From assembly GCA_001657325.1 (NCBI GenBank), contig LWRO01000046.1:1-33737 (forward strand): 33,737 nucleotides of DNA, read 5' to 3'. Below the pieces are notes generated by a model. That model had not been told where the DNA came from, did no database searches, and saw only the letters and a program-made list of their open reading frames with translations. Shown here piece by piece: positions 8,545 to 16,607 of this stretch. Numbering within the stretch: position 1 is the first letter of the stretch; the number at the start of each line of letters is the position of its first letter. Source of the stretch: Geitlerinema sp. BBD 1991-9. GTDB lineage: Bacteria > Cyanobacteriota > Cyanobacteriia > Cyanobacteriales > Geitlerinemataceae. The position numbers and the translations under genes are program-made.

Positions 8545-9654
8545 ATGGGAGAAGTTGAACCGACTATGAACGCACCAGAGGGAGAAATTCGATCGGTTGA
8601 AGAACTGCTGCGGCGGTATGCTGCGGGCGAACGGGACTTCGAGCAAGTGCGTTTGAGCCAAGCCGATTTGCACAACGCCATCCTCCACGGTATCGATTTA
8701 AGCGAAGCCATTCTCAACGAGGCGAACTTGAGTCGAACGGACTTGCGGGGGGCAGATTTCAGTTGGGCCGATCTCAGTCAGGCGAACCTGTGCGGGGCAG
8801 ATTTACGCGGGGCGATCTTCACCCGCGCCGATTTGACGGGGGCGAATCTCCGTCGCGCCAATTTACTCAAGGCGGATTTGAGCTTGGCGAAGTTAGACAA
8901 TGCCGATCTCAGCGAGGCGATTCTTCCCGATGGAATGCTACAAGAGGCTTCGGAATCTGCATCTGAGAATCCGTCGGAATCGCAAACGTCTACTCGCCTG
9001 AAATTGTACTACCATCCGATTTCTGCAAACGCTCGTCGCGTGTGGATTGCACTGTTTGAAAAGGGACTTTCGTTTGAATTGAAGCGGTTGGAACTCAACG
9101 GCGATCAATTTCAGCCGGAGTTCGTCGCGTTAAATCCGTTCCATCACATACCCGTTTTGGACGATAACGGCTTTATCGTTGTGGAATCGCTGGCGATTTT
9201 GGATTATCTAGAGGATAAAGTGCCAGAACCCGCGTTAATGCCTCGCGATCCGAAATCGAGATCGATCGTGCGGATGGTGGAATTCCTGACGGCGAACGAA
9301 CTCCTACCGCACACGAAACCGTTAACGCGGCAGATGATGGGGTTGGCGGAGGAAGACGAAGCCACGATCGATCGAGCCAAACAGCAAGTTGCGACGGTAT
9401 TGCAATTTTTTGAGGCACAACTGGGCGATTCGCCCTATTTTGGCAGTGACTCGCTCACCCTCGCGGATATTGTGGCGGGAACGGCGGTGTTATGGTTGCC
9501 ACATATGGGCGTTCCCCTTGAGGACTACCCTCGAGTGAAGGCGTGGTGCGATCGACTGTGCGAACGAGACAGTTGGAAGCAAACGCAACCGAGTCTCGCT
9601 GAAATCGAAGCCTTTAAGTCACAAATGAAAACGTTATTGTCCCGAGATCGATGA
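8545..9654 (+). CDS. Pentapeptide-repeat / glutathione S-transferase fusion protein
   Basis: A 369-residue two-part protein. Residues about 17-32 (VEELLRRYAAGERDF) are the leader seen in many cyanobacterial pentapeptide-repeat proteins. Residues 35-128 are about 19 A(D/N)Lxx repeats that should form a right-handed quadrilateral beta-helix. A Ser/Glu-rich linker (132-150) leads to a complete GST: the thioredoxin-like domain from RLKLYYHPISANARRVWIAL (151-170), the cis-Pro segment HIPVLDD, the glutathione-binding VVESLAILDYLED, and an all-alpha C-terminal domain ending near SRDR. The GST part would conjugate or reduce substrates with glutathione; the beta-helix may mediate binding or oligomerisation. 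No signal peptide, so cytosolic. The ATG at 8545 is preceded by GAGG at a suitable distance. Confidence 0.88.
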   Translation: MGEVEPTMNAPEGEIRSVEELLRRYAAGERDFEQVRLSQADLHNAILHGIDLSEAILNEANLSRTDLRGADFSWADLSQANLCGADLRGAIFTRADLTGANLRRANLLKADLSLAKLDNADLSEAILPDGMLQEASESASENPSESQTSTRLKLYYHPISANARRVWIALFEKGLSFELKRLELNGDQFQPEFVALNPFHHIPVLDDNGFIVVESLAILDYLEDKVPEPALMPRDPKSRSIVRMVEFLTANELLPHTKPLTRQMMGLAEEDEATIDRAKQQVATVLQFFEAQLGDSPYFGSDSLTLADIVAGTAVLWLPHMGVPLEDYPRVKAWCDRLCERDSWKQTQPSLAEIEAFKSQMKTLLSRDR

Positions 9655-9668
9655 CTCGATTCGATCGA

Positions 9669-10058
9669 TTAGGCGTTCGATCGATTCCGATCTGAGAAAC
9701 TGTCTTCGAGGGGCGTGTAATGCTTGCAGTCATAGCACGGCCCTTCGGGATTCACCGCACAGCGGACCAATTCCGATCGAGCGTTGTAGCGACAGGACGC
9801 ATCACCGAGAACCCAACGTCCCTGAATTAAACTGCGTTCCTCGGGACGGTTTGCGGTTTGAACGTAGAGGGCAATTTTGTGCAGGCGATACCGACCGGAT
9901 TTGAGGTGATACCGATGTCGGCGTTCGAGAACGGTGTAAGTCTGGCCGTCGAGTTCTAAGTAGTGACCGGGTTGTGGTGTCCAGTCGAGATAGACTTTGG
10001 CGATCGATCGAGCTGACTTACTCAAGATCACCTCAGTCGGCAAAGAATCTGGCTCCAT
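9669..10058 (-). CDS. DUF6464-type cyanobacterial protein with four Cys
   Basis: A 129-residue soluble protein that I recognise as a conserved cyanobacterial family (DUF6464-like) without known function. The N-terminal half holds a short beta-rich segment (GHYLELDGQTYTVLERRHRY) followed by a basic KSGRYRLHKIALYVQ. The C-terminal part has four cysteines in the order C-x11-C-x8-C-x2-C within CRYNARSELVRCAVNPEGPC and YDCKHY, suggesting a bound metal (zinc or Fe-S), which is inference only. The gene converges on the pentapeptide-GST gene with a spacer of only 14 bases, and is divergent from the binding-protein gene. The family name is from memory and less certain than the gene call. Confidence 0.72.
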   Translation of the reverse strand: MEPDSLPTEVILSKSARSIAKVYLDWTPQPGHYLELDGQTYTVLERRHRYHLKSGRYRLHKIALYVQTANRPEERSLIQGRWVLGDASCRYNARSELVRCAVNPEGPCYDCKHYTPLEDSFSDRNRSNA

Positions 10059-10131
10059 AGACTCCCTTGTGCTTCAGTTTACAATTTCACGTTACCCCAT
10101 TTAACCGAGCGGACGAGACAGCCTTAATACC

Positions 10132-10161
10132 ATTTACGATTTACGATTTACGATTTACGAT
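10132..10161. repeat. (ATTTACG)4 heptanucleotide tandem array
   Basis: Four uninterrupted copies of ATTTACG plus two bases, ending about 30 bases before the likely start of the binding-protein gene. The complementary heptamer CGTAAAT is reiterated before the starts of the galU-like gene, the MDR gene and chlI. It resembles the short tandemly repeated heptanucleotides described in cyanobacteria. Confidence 0.85.
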
Positions 10162-10190
10162 GATTCGGATCTCGGATGGCACTCAATTTC

Positions 10191-11912
10191 ATGTCGTTTT
10201 CCCTTCGTCGCCTGCTTCTTCCGTCAGTTCTCGGTCTATCGTTGCTGTGGGGATGTACGGGAGGAAACTCTCGATCGAACAGCGATCCTAGCGTTTTGAG
10301 AATGTTATCGTGGCAAGCCCCCACGATTCTCAACCCCCATTTATCCGTCGGATTCAAAGACTGGGAAGCCAGCCGCATCACCCTCGAACCCCTCGCCACC
10401 TACAACAGTGCGGGAGAGATGGTTCCGTTGCTGGCGGCGGAGGTTCCCAGTTTGGAGAACGGCGGCTTGGCGGCGGATGGAAAATCGGTGACGTGGAAAC
10501 TCAAATCCGATGTGAAGTGGTCGGACGGTGAGCCGTTTACTGCGGACGACGTGGTGTTTACTTACGAATACCTCAGCAATCCCCAGGTGGGAGCTACCAG
10601 TCTCGGACTTTACGAAGCGGTCGATCGAGTGGAAGCCCTGGACGAGACGACCGTGCAAGTCAGCTTCAAACAGCCGAATCCCGCTTGGTCGCTGCCGTTT
10701 GTGGGCGCATCGGGTGTAATTTTGCCAAAACACGTGTTTGAGGACTATAACGGCGCAAACGCTCGGGAAGCCGCTGCTAATTTAATACCTGTTGGAACGG
10801 GGCCGTATCGAGTGGTGGAATTTAAACCCGGTGACGTGGTGGTGTACGAACCGAATTCTCACTATCGCGAGGTGGAAACGCTGAGTTTTCAACGGATTGA
10901 ATTGAAAGGTGGAGGAGATGCAACGTCAGCGGCGAGAGCGGTGTTGCAAACTGGAGATGCAGATTTTGCCGATAATTTGCAGGTGGAACCCCAAGTTTTA
11001 GCTCAGTTGGAAGCGGGGGGAAAAGGACAATCGATCGCCAGTTTTGGACCGTTGGGCGAACGAATCGAGTTTAACTATACTGACCCCAATCGAGAAAATG
11101 CCAACGGCGATCGATCGACGTTAGAGTTTCCCCATCCGTTTTTGACAGATAAAACGGTTCGACAAGCGTTTAATTTGGCGATCGATCGAGAAGCCATCGC
11201 CACACAACTCTACGGAAAAGCGGGTAATCCGATCTCGAATTTCCTCCTCGCACCGCCGCAATACGTTTCGCAAAATACGAGTTACGAATTTAATCTCGAG
11301 AAAGCCGCGCAACTGCTCGACGAAGCGGGATGGAAAGACAGCAATGGTGACGGAATTCGCGATAAAGACGGTATTGAAATGCAAATTGTGTTTCAAACTT
11401 CGGTCACTCCGGTTCGCCAGAAAACCCAGGAAATTGTCAAGCAGGGATTGAGTTCGATCGGCGTTGAGGTCGAACTCAAAAGTATCGATGCGAGTATCTT
11501 TTTTTCCGGCGATCCGTCGAACGTTGACACGGCGGGACGATTTGTCGCCGATCTGCAAATGCTCACGACGGGAAATTCAAATCCCGATCCGGCGATTTAC
11601 ATGAAAACTTATACCTGCGGAGAAATTTCGAGTCCTGAAAATAATTGGTCGGGGCAAAATTTCTCACGATATTGCAACCCAGACTACGATACGTTGTGGA
11701 ACCAAGCACAAACGGAATTAGATCCTGAAAAACGCCAAGCGCTGTTCGTACAGATGAACGATTTGTTGATTCGAGATTCAGTCGTGATGCCGATCGTTCA
11801 CCGCGCGGATGTGGTGGGTGTGAGTTTACAATTAGAAGGGATCGATCCGACTCCATGGGATCGCAGTACTTGGAATATTGCGGAGTGGCGGAAATTGGAA
11901 GCAATTGATTAG
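10191..11912 (+). CDS. ABC-type peptide/solute-binding lipoprotein (SBP family 5)
   Basis: A periplasmic substrate-binding protein of family 5 (OppA/DppA type), 573 residues from the ATG at 10191. The longer frame from 10176 adds MALNF. A basic n-region, a hydrophobic stretch and the lipobox SLLWGC predict a lipoprotein; the mature protein begins at that Cys, followed by a polar GGNSRSNSDP tether. Family blocks: LEPLATYNSAGEMVPLLAAE, TWKLKSDVKWSDGEPFTADD, then VVFTYEYL, and in the C-terminal lobe VRQAFNLAIDREAIATQLYG. A calcium-binding-like segment DSNGDGIRDKDG occurs near residue 380. Ligands are usually oligopeptides, but nickel and sugars also occur. No permease or ATPase gene is adjacent, so the partners must be elsewhere. 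Confidence 0.9.
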   Translation: MSFSLRRLLLPSVLGLSLLWGCTGGNSRSNSDPSVLRMLSWQAPTILNPHLSVGFKDWEASRITLEPLATYNSAGEMVPLLAAEVPSLENGGLAADGKSVTWKLKSDVKWSDGEPFTADDVVFTYEYLSNPQVGATSLGLYEAVDRVEALDETTVQVSFKQPNPAWSLPFVGASGVILPKHVFEDYNGANAREAAANLIPVGTGPYRVVEFKPGDVVVYEPNSHYREVETLSFQRIELKGGGDATSAARAVLQTGDADFADNLQVEPQVLAQLEAGGKGQSIASFGPLGERIEFNYTDPNRENANGDRSTLEFPHPFLTDKTVRQAFNLAIDREAIATQLYGKAGNPISNFLLAPPQYVSQNTSYEFNLEKAAQLLDEAGWKDSNGDGIRDKDGIEMQIVFQTSVTPVRQKTQEIVKQGLSSIGVEVELKSIDASIFFSGDPSNVDTAGRFVADLQMLTTGNSNPDPAIYMKTYTCGEISSPENNWSGQNFSRYCNPDYDTLWNQAQTELDPEKRQALFVQMNDLLIRDSVVMPIVHRADVVGVSLQLEGIDPTPWDRSTWNIAEWRKLEAID

Positions 11913-11933
11913 GTTTTAATGATTCATTCGATC

Positions 11934-12034
11934 GGGTGCATCTCAATTTCGTAGAATGACCCCTCCACCTTCGGCACCTCCCCTTAGCCAGGGAAGGATG
12001 GGAGGGGTTCCGATCTCAAAAGTGAGATGCACCC
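11934..12034. mobile_element. Short inverted-repeat element (MITE-like), TIR GGGTGCATCTCA
   Basis: A 101-bp non-coding segment bounded by GGGTGCATCTCA at the left and its complement TGAGATGCACCC at the right. Both sides are flanked by the direct repeat CATTCGATC (immediately left of 11934 and again just after 12034), which would fit a 9-bp target duplication. Immediately right of the second flank is another end-like sequence, GAGTGCATCTCAA, suggesting repeated insertion or an abutting fragment. No coding capacity. Confidence 0.5.
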
Positions 12035-12081
12035 CATTCGATCGAGTGCATCTCAAAACTGTAAATTGAATTTAAATTGCC

Positions 12082-12114
12082 AGAACCCCGGCATCTTGGA
12101 GATGCCGGGGTTCT
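12082..12114. repeat. Perfect 15-bp inverted repeat, possible terminator
   Basis: AGAACCCCGGCATCT, loop TGG, and the exact complement make a very stable hairpin in the spacer between the binding-protein gene (+) and the macro-domain gene (-), which converge. TTCTTATCTT follows on the plus strand, a weak T tract. It may be a terminator or a repetitive palindrome; I cannot choose from one copy. Confidence 0.5.
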
Positions 12115-12214
12115 TATCTTGCAGATTTTAGCAAGTTTGAGAAATTTCAGCCTTTCCGATCTGCTGCACACTACAATAGATCTACTGCATGAATCAAATT
12201 CACCCCCCTTCATC

Positions 12215-12263
12215 CCCCCTTGTAAAGGGGGAAACTTGCTCCCTCCCCTTGTAAAGGGGAGGG
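12215..12263. repeat. Two CCCCTTGTAAAGGGG palindromes
   Basis: Two adjacent stem-loops with the same loop region: CCCCCTT-GTA-AAGGGGG at 12215-12231 and CCCTCCCCTT-GTA-AAGGGGAGGG at 12241-12263. They look like a dispersed cyanobacterial palindromic repeat placed twice. With the MITE-like segment and the CCCCGGCATC hairpin they account for most of the 450-base gene-free stretch 11913-12362. Confidence 0.65.
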
Positions 12264-12362
12264 CTGGGGTGGGGTCAGAAGTATTTATGCAGGAGGTCTA
12301 ATGCTTGCTCGTTTTCACGATATCGAAGACTCAAAATTAGAGTCATGCTAACTCTAACTCCT

Positions 12363-12989
12363 TTATTCTAAACTGATGTGAATATCGCCGCCGGCCCCGA
12401 TGGCTTTTTGTCTCAACGATGCGTAAGGCCAATTTATCGACTGAGGCGGATAGAGGAAATTTTGGTAGGCTAGAGCCATATGCTTCGCGGCTCGATCGAA
12501 TGGCATTCGTCCTGTTGCAGTTCCCAAACCCGGACAAGCGATGGTCTGTATTTTGTGTTTCTGTTGCTGGTTATGCTGTTTTACAGCAACGAGCATTGCC
12601 CACATAGCTAAGTAAACATTATCAGTTTGAGATATGGACATCGGAACTCGCATAGTTGGCGTGTGAGCGAGAAAGGGATGTGTTGGATGACCTGTGTTAA
12701 CAATCAAAGACGTTCCAACTAGCTGCTCTCCACAGTAATCGTTGATAATACGATCTTGAACGCGAGCCATCAACTCGAAACCGAAATAGCGGACGATCGC
12801 GAGATCGACACCACCATCCATGAGTCCAAATGAATTTCCCGCACTCACCATACAGTCGTAATCTGTTAAGTCTTCAAAATATCCATTGACCACAGAAACG
12901 GACGAATACTCTGCAAATTCTTGCTGCCAAGCGTCGCAGAGTTCCTCAGTCGGATCGACAAGTATCAGCTTTAGAACGGTTGAATTCAT
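12363..12989 (-). CDS. Macro-domain protein
   Basis: A 208-residue soluble protein with a macro domain, the fold that binds ADP-ribose or derivatives and often removes ADP-ribose from proteins or nucleic acids. Evidence: the start LKLILVDPTEELCDAWQQEF, strand and loop YDCMVSAGNSFGLMDGGVDL (equivalent to the conserved N-A-A-N/G-GGGVDxAI region), then GTSLIVNTGHP, a second-half helix with MWAMLVAVKQHN, and IACPGLGTATGRMPFDRAAK, the phosphate-binding loop. I chose the ATG at 12989, just before the first strand, instead of 13028, because the extra 13 residues are not family-like. Neither start has a good ribosome-binding site. No toxin or ADP-ribosyltransferase gene is visible beside it, so a toxin-antitoxin role is not supported. 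Confidence 0.8.
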   Translation of the reverse strand: MNSTVLKLILVDPTEELCDAWQQEFAEYSSVSVVNGYFEDLTDYDCMVSAGNSFGLMDGGVDLAIVRYFGFELMARVQDRIINDYCGEQLVGTSLIVNTGHPTHPFLAHTPTMRVPMSISQTDNVYLAMWAMLVAVKQHNQQQKHKIQTIACPGLGTATGRMPFDRAAKHMALAYQNFLYPPQSINWPYASLRQKAIGAGGDIHISLE

Positions 12990-13087
12990 AACAACAGATC
13001 GATTTTCAAATCTTAAATCGATAGACATTCAAATTTCAATATTTTTACATTATAACACTTAAGAATCTTTGCTGTAGCATAAGGAAA

Positions 13088-13224
13088 GGGTCTGTTGGAG
13101 TTAGGGTAATAAGCCGAGTTGATGAAATTCCGAAACCGTTGGCGTCGGGGCGAACGACCGTTCGCCCCGACAAGGATTTTGGTATCATAGGCAATCAAAT
13201 AACACTGCAATTCCAACAGTCCCC
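13088..13224. repeat. MITE-like element, copy 2 (137 bp)
   Basis: Second copy of the element at 2269-2378, in the same orientation. Ends are GGGTCTGTTGGAGTT and TTCCAACAGTCCCC, again inverted. The internal palindrome is at 13144-13171 and differs from copy 1 by one central base. It keeps 26 bases (beginning TGATGAAATTCCG) that copy 1 lacks. Sequence after the palindrome (GGTATCATAGGCAATCAAAT) is nearly the same as in copy 1. No open frame. Confidence 0.78.
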
Positions 13225-13457
13225 TATTATTTATATTTATAAAAAAATTTTTCATCTAATGTTGTTCTTCGACGATTGTTTTAGAAACCGACTTTCTCTC
13301 AAGATGCGAAAATCTCATTGACTGGATTTCAAGGACATTTTTCGATCTCACTACACACCCTACTCTTACTCTTATGTTTCAAGATTGTCGAGCTTTTTTA
13401 GGATTTGTTTTAAGATCGTAATTAACATATTGTCGTTCCGAACAAAAATCTGATTTT
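13225..13457. other. AT-rich gene-free spacer
   Basis: AT-rich stretch between MITE copy 2 and the 3' end of the TAXI binding-protein gene. I see no gene, RNA gene or clear terminator. A run of seven A followed by five T near 13235-13250 is the only notable feature. Confidence 0.4.
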
Positions 13458-14432
13458 TCACTGCGATGGTTCGGCAATAAATTCTTTCACGCCTTCATGA
13501 TAATCCAATTCAGAAACAGTAATATCGCGCTTTGCCTCGTCAATACTGAGGAGACTCCAAAACGAATGTTTTACCTGAAGCGATTTCGCATTCCCATAAA
13601 TTGCCTTGGCTAATTCGCGAACTGTCTGAGTTTCCAAATTTCGATCGACTAAAATAAACGAATAGGTCGAATAGGTGGGAACGTCCTCCGTTTGCCACGG
13701 ATAAGTATTTGCTGGGATCGTCGTTGGCTGGTAAATTCCTTCTAATCCATTGAGGATCGATCGATCCACCAATGCCAACAACTGAATCTCTTCTCCAACT
13801 TCCGCTGAAATCTCAGTCAACAGCGGCGAACCTAACGCTGTCGTGTAAAACATTGCATCTAACTCGCCCGATACAAGGCCTTCAACTGCCTCTTGAATAT
13901 TCAAATTTTCTAAATTCGGTTCGTTGTCCGGATCGAGTCCGTGGAGGGAATAAAAAACAAAAGCCGTCACAAAAGTTCCCGATCCTTGAGAACCGATCGA
14001 AACTCGCTTTCCTACTAAATCCGCAGGTTCGTCAATGTCCGCATCTCGGCGAACGATTAAATGCAATACCTCGTTACTGACGGGGGCGAACAATTGCGCG
14101 TTTTTTAAAGATTCCTGTTGCGTCGCGTCGCCGAACTGTTCCAAATACACGCGGGTGTCTAACTGCGAAAACCCCAAATTGGCTTCTCCCATTCCCACGG
14201 CTTCGATATTTTCGATCGAACCCGTTGTTTCGCGAAGTTCAAATCGATAAGGCGTATCCTGTAAAACGGCTTGCAGATCGATCGCCGCCCGATCGTAATT
14301 TCCCGTCGCGTTTCCCGTGGCGATGGAAAACGTCTCGATCGAACCGTTATCCTGTGGCGGCGGATTCGAAGCGCAACCCGCCAAACCCGACAACGCCGAC
14401 ACCGCCAAAACTGCTGCAACAAACCGTTTCAT
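13458..14432 (-). CDS. TAXI-family TRAP-type solute-binding lipoprotein
   Basis: A 324-residue periplasmic binding protein of the TAXI group associated with TRAP transporters. The ATG at 14432 (MKRFVAAVLAVSALSGLAGC) is preferred to the longer frame from 14465, because it begins a standard lipoprotein signal with lipobox SGLAGC. The family hallmark appears early: FSIATGNATGNYDRAAIDLQ corresponds to the ATGGTGGTYYPxG block. It is followed by ELRETTGSIENIEAVGMGEA, the segment with the family's Ser-Val-x-N-equivalent, then LNIQEAVEGLVSGELDAMFY. TAXI ligands include glutamate and other carboxylates. No TRAP permease (DctQ/DctM-like) gene is adjacent, so it may be an orphan or work with a distant permease. 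A short spacer with a hairpin (14551-14597) precedes it. Confidence 0.85.
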   Translation of the reverse strand: MKRFVAAVLAVSALSGLAGCASNPPPQDNGSIETFSIATGNATGNYDRAAIDLQAVLQDTPYRFELRETTGSIENIEAVGMGEANLGFSQLDTRVYLEQFGDATQQESLKNAQLFAPVSNEVLHLIVRRDADIDEPADLVGKRVSIGSQGSGTFVTAFVFYSLHGLDPDNEPNLENLNIQEAVEGLVSGELDAMFYTTALGSPLLTEISAEVGEEIQLLALVDRSILNGLEGIYQPTTIPANTYPWQTEDVPTYSTYSFILVDRNLETQTVRELAKAIYGNAKSLQVKHSFWSLLSIDEAKRDITVSELDYHEGVKEFIAEPSQ

Positions 14433-14550
14433 TTGCCGTGCGCTCTCACAACAACGGAGGTTCACGCTTCAAACTAGCCCAGTCGTTTCGAGATCGTCAA
14501 ACGGTTGTCAAATCAATTGAGAATTTAGAACTTGGAGTTTAAGACAAAGT

Positions 14551-14597
14551 GGGGAACGGGAGCGCTACGTACCGCTGACGCGAACGAGCCGTTCCCC
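14551..14597. repeat. GGGGAACGG inverted repeat
   Basis: GGGGAACGG at 14551-14559 pairs with CCGTTCCCC at 14589-14597, enclosing a 29-base loop. It sits downstream of the small conserved gene (-) and upstream of the TAXI gene (-). It could be a terminator for the former. Confidence 0.35.
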
Positions 14598-14608
14598 AGC
14601 CATCGCAA

Positions 14609-14830
14609 TTATTCGATCGTAATCGACTGCGGGCCGTTGCTGCCGTTGTTATCGTCTCGATCGGAATCCGAAGACGGTCCCTCAGATGCAAATCCGCGAT
14701 CGCCCAGCCAGCTTTTAACGGGTTCCTGAGACAAATCGAGGCGCAACACGCCCGAGACAAAGCCACCGAGAAAGGCCAGCGGCTCAGCGGTGAATTCCTT
14801 TACGATGGGTTGGAGTTCGTCAAAGAACAT
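14609..14830 (-). CDS. Small conserved cyanobacterial protein, function unknown
   Basis: A 73-residue protein beginning MFFDELQPIVKEFTAEPLAF and continuing LGGFVSGVLRLDLSQEPVKSW. I recognise this as a short conserved cyanobacterial hypothetical family; no function is known to me. The start at 14830 is supported by CAGGAAACTT immediately upstream and by the family start. A longer open frame from 14986 adds 52 residues that look like read-through. The first 45 residues are the conserved amphipathic part with a Gly-rich hydrophobic segment. The tail is disordered and rich in Ser, Asp, Asn and Gly. It is divergent from ffh, with about 180 bases between the starts. Confidence 0.72.
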   Translation of the reverse strand: MFFDELQPIVKEFTAEPLAFLGGFVSGVLRLDLSQEPVKSWLGDRGFASEGPSSDSDRDDNNGSNGPQSITIE

Positions 14831-15013
14831 AAGTTTCCTGTTTCGGTGCTTGAGTTGAAGTTTGCATCCGCAACGCTCAAATCGTAGCGCGGATCGTTCC
14901 TTCTGTGCCATCGATCGACCAAGTGAGGGATCGATCGTTGCTATTCTATATTGAGTGTAGTAACGCACTACAGAACGTTTGTACACCGTTTCACCCTGTC
15001 AACCCCTGCATTC

Positions 15014-16471
15014 ATGTTTGACGCACTCGCCGATCGCTTAGAAGAAGCCTGGAAAAAACTTCGAGGTCAAGACAAAATCTCGGAGTCTAACATTCAAGAT
15101 GCCCTGAAAGAAGTTCGTCGCGCTCTCCTCAACGCCGACGTGAACCTGCAAGTGGTCAAGGACTTCATCCGAGAAGTCGAAACCAAAGCCCAAGGTGCAT
15201 CGGTGATTTCCGGCGTGCGTCCCGACCAGCAATTTATCAAGATCGTTCACGATGAATTGGTGGCGGTGATGGGGGAAAGCAACGTTCCTCTCGCTAAAGC
15301 CGAAACCGCTCCGACGATCGTTCTCATGGCAGGATTGCAAGGGACGGGTAAAACCACTGCATCCGCTAAACTCGCGTTGCACCTGCGGAAACACGATCGA
15401 TCGACGCTACTCGTCGCCACAGACATCTATCGTCCCGCCGCCATCGACCAACTCAAAACCCTCGGCGAACAAATTAGCGTTCCCGTGTTCGAGATGGGAA
15501 CCGATACCGATCCCGTTGAAATTGCCCGATTGGGGGTCGAACAAGCCAAAGCCGACGGCATTAACACCGTCATCGTCGATACCGCCGGACGTTTGCAGAT
15601 CGATACCGATATGATGGCGGAGTTGGCCCGAATCAAAGACACGATCCAACCCCATGAAACCCTGTTGGTGGTGGACGCGATGACGGGACAGGAAGCCGCC
15701 ACCCTCACCAACACGTTCCAAGAACAAATCGGAATTACTGGGGCAATCCTCACCAAACTCGACGGGGACAGCCGAGGTGGTGCGGCGTTATCCGTACGTC
15801 GGGTGTCCGGTGCGCCGATTAAATTCGTGGGGACTGGGGAAAAAGTCGAAGCCCTGCAACCGTTCTATCCCGATCGAATGGCTTCGCGCATCTTGGGAAT
15901 GGGAGACGTGCTGACGTTGGTGGAAAAGGCTGCTGAAGAGGTGGACTTAGCCGACGCGGAGAAAATGCAGGAAAAAATCCTGTCCGCAAAGTTCGACTTT
16001 ACGGACTTTCTCAAGCAAACGCGCTTGATGAAAAATATGGGTTCCCTCGCTGGCGTGATGAAGCTGATTCCAGGGATGGGAAACAAGCTGTCGGATGAAG
16101 ACCTGCAAAAAGGCGAAACGCAACTCAAGCGTGCGGAGTCGATGATTAGTTCGATGACGATCGAGGAACGACAAAATCCCGATCTTCTCGCGAGTTCTCC
16201 CAGTCGTCGCCGACGCATCGCCAAGGGTGCGGGATACGAGGAAACCGACGTTCGCAAACTCGTCAGCGATTTCCAAAAAATGCGAACGCTGATGCAGCAG
16301 ATGGGGCAGGGTTTCCCGGGAATGGGAGGAGGAATGCCGGGGATGAATCCTCTCGCGGGAATGTTCGGCGGTGGCGGCCAACCCCGTCCCGGTTTCCGTG
16401 GCTATCCGAGTCCGGGCGGTAAGAAAAAGCAGAAAAAACACAAGAAGAAGAAGGGTTTCGGTCAGCTTTAG
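15014..16471 (+). CDS. ffh: Signal recognition particle protein Ffh
   Basis: A 485-residue SRP54-type GTPase that binds 4.5S/SRP RNA and signal sequences and targets nascent membrane proteins with FtsY. The start is the ATG at 15014 (MFDALADRLEEAWKKLRGQD), the normal Ffh N-terminus; the longer frame from 14951 adds 21 unrelated residues. N domain residues 1-90; G domain with GLQGTGKTTASAKLALHLRK (G1), DTAGRLQID (G3), LTKLDGDSRGGAALS (G4 and closing region). M domain from about 300, with the methionine-rich MRTLMQQMGQGFPGMGGGMP and RNA-binding SRRRRIAKGAG. The C-terminal tail is Lys-rich (GGKKKQKKHKKKKG). Length is normal for cyanobacteria. No partner gene is adjacent. Confidence 0.97.
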   Translation: MFDALADRLEEAWKKLRGQDKISESNIQDALKEVRRALLNADVNLQVVKDFIREVETKAQGASVISGVRPDQQFIKIVHDELVAVMGESNVPLAKAETAPTIVLMAGLQGTGKTTASAKLALHLRKHDRSTLLVATDIYRPAAIDQLKTLGEQISVPVFEMGTDTDPVEIARLGVEQAKADGINTVIVDTAGRLQIDTDMMAELARIKDTIQPHETLLVVDAMTGQEAATLTNTFQEQIGITGAILTKLDGDSRGGAALSVRRVSGAPIKFVGTGEKVEALQPFYPDRMASRILGMGDVLTLVEKAAEEVDLADAEKMQEKILSAKFDFTDFLKQTRLMKNMGSLAGVMKLIPGMGNKLSDEDLQKGETQLKRAESMISSMTIEERQNPDLLASSPSRRRRIAKGAGYEETDVRKLVSDFQKMRTLMQQMGQGFPGMGGGMPGMNPLAGMFGGGGQPRPGFRGYPSPGGKKKQKKHKKKKGFGQL

Positions 16472-16580
16472 GTTCCGGAGATCGATGCCGTTTGGCGATC
16501 GAGGTAATCCAACGGATCGAGGCTCGATCGCCAACCGCCAATTGCAAAACGCCCCCAATCGCCAAGCGTAAGTTGAATGA

Positions 16581-16603
16581 ATCGTAAACCGTAAATCGTA
16601 AAT
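16581..16603. repeat. CGTAAAT heptamer repeat before the MDR gene
   Basis: Three heptamer units (ATCGTAAACCGTAAATCGTA then AAT) end only four bases before the ATG at 16608. They are preceded by CAATCGCCAAG, which also precedes the similar repeat before the galU-like gene at about 5520. Confidence 0.7.
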
Positions 16604-16607
16604 TGCC

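Noticed and set aside
12363-12989. Macro-domain antitoxin paired with an ADP-ribosyltransferase toxin (DarTG-like)
   Set aside because: No toxin gene is adjacent on either strand; neighbours are repeats and transporter-type lipoproteins.
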